Part shown: piece after piece, positions 20,500 through 20,530 of the stretch
How positions within the stretch are numbered: the stretch's first letter is position 1
Layout of the letters: each line of letters starts with the position of its first letter
Origin: CAYYMZ01 sp964473025
GTDB taxonomy: Bacteria; Patescibacteriota; UBA1384; DTJR01
Assembly: GCA_964473025.1 (NCBI GenBank)
Contig: CAYYMZ010000017.1
Coordinates: 1-20,530, forward strand
Length of the DNA stretch: 20,530 nucleotides
Direction of reading: 5' to 3'
Position numbers and translations under genes: made by a program
The notes under the pieces: model-generated
Database searches by the model: none
What the model was told of the DNA's origin: nothing
What the model saw: the letters and a program-made list of their open reading frames with translations, nothing else

Positions 20500-20530
20500 A
20501 AAATATAAAAAACTCTTTAAGCGCTCTTAT

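Noticed and set aside
1..20530. tRNA or rRNA genes, CRISPR arrays, insertion sequences, prophage or toxin-antitoxin pairs.
   Set aside because: Reading both strands I found no cloverleaf, spaced direct repeats, transposase or integrase motifs, or paired toxin-antitoxin genes.

Overview
This 20.5-kb window looks like a chromosomal segment of a bacterium of the Candidate Phyla Radiation (Patescibacteria), possibly Microgenomates-like; the lineage call is inference from gene content. Supporting signs are a shortened PheS, a MurE-type ligase without its N-terminal domain, a FemAB-type transferase, VanW plus NodB surface proteins, a membrane pyrophosphatase, several polyprenol-dependent glycosyltransferases, tight minus-strand operons and moderate, AT-leaning composition. 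There is no rRNA, tRNA, CRISPR array, transposase or prophage that I can see. UGA is used as an ordinary stop.

Layout. (1) 1-446, minus: start of polA (5' nuclease domain), cut by the window edge, with a near-consensus promoter whose -10 is only 6 nt from the ATG. (2) 447-926: a GC-rich 58-codon gene on the plus strand with its own ribosome binding site and terminator, followed by a palindrome. (3) 927-6315, minus: a coupled FemAB-like - MurE-like - pheS - pheT operon. (4) 6316-6985: a 102-bp inverted-repeat element and a second GC-rich orphan gene (103 aa) with its own promoter and strong terminator. (5) 7008-8156, plus: tsaD. (6) 8169-13728, minus: a secreted small protein, NodB deacetylase, VanW protein, a small conserved-looking protein and the proton-pumping pyrophosphatase. 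(7) 13827-20499: an envelope glycosylation block with GT4, two GT-C enzymes, a GT2-GtrA fusion and, on the plus strand, a secreted glycoside-hydrolase-like protein.

How the genes fit together. FemAB and MurE both act on the peptidoglycan stem peptide, and the NodB and VanW proteins are probably anchored surface proteins that act on or bind the wall. The GT2 enzyme would make polyprenyl-phosphate sugars that the GT-C enzymes use as donors outside the membrane. PheS/PheT, PolA and TsaD are core information-processing proteins.

The most unusual content is a set of small mobile-looking sequences. Palindromic or low-complexity elements are inserted in frame inside essential genes (pheT, tsaD, the FemAB gene). 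Two GC-rich 'mini-gene cassettes' each have a palindrome with the same CCCCGTTAGA arms about 20 bp beyond their terminator. I think this cassette-plus-palindrome arrangement is the best candidate for something undescribed.
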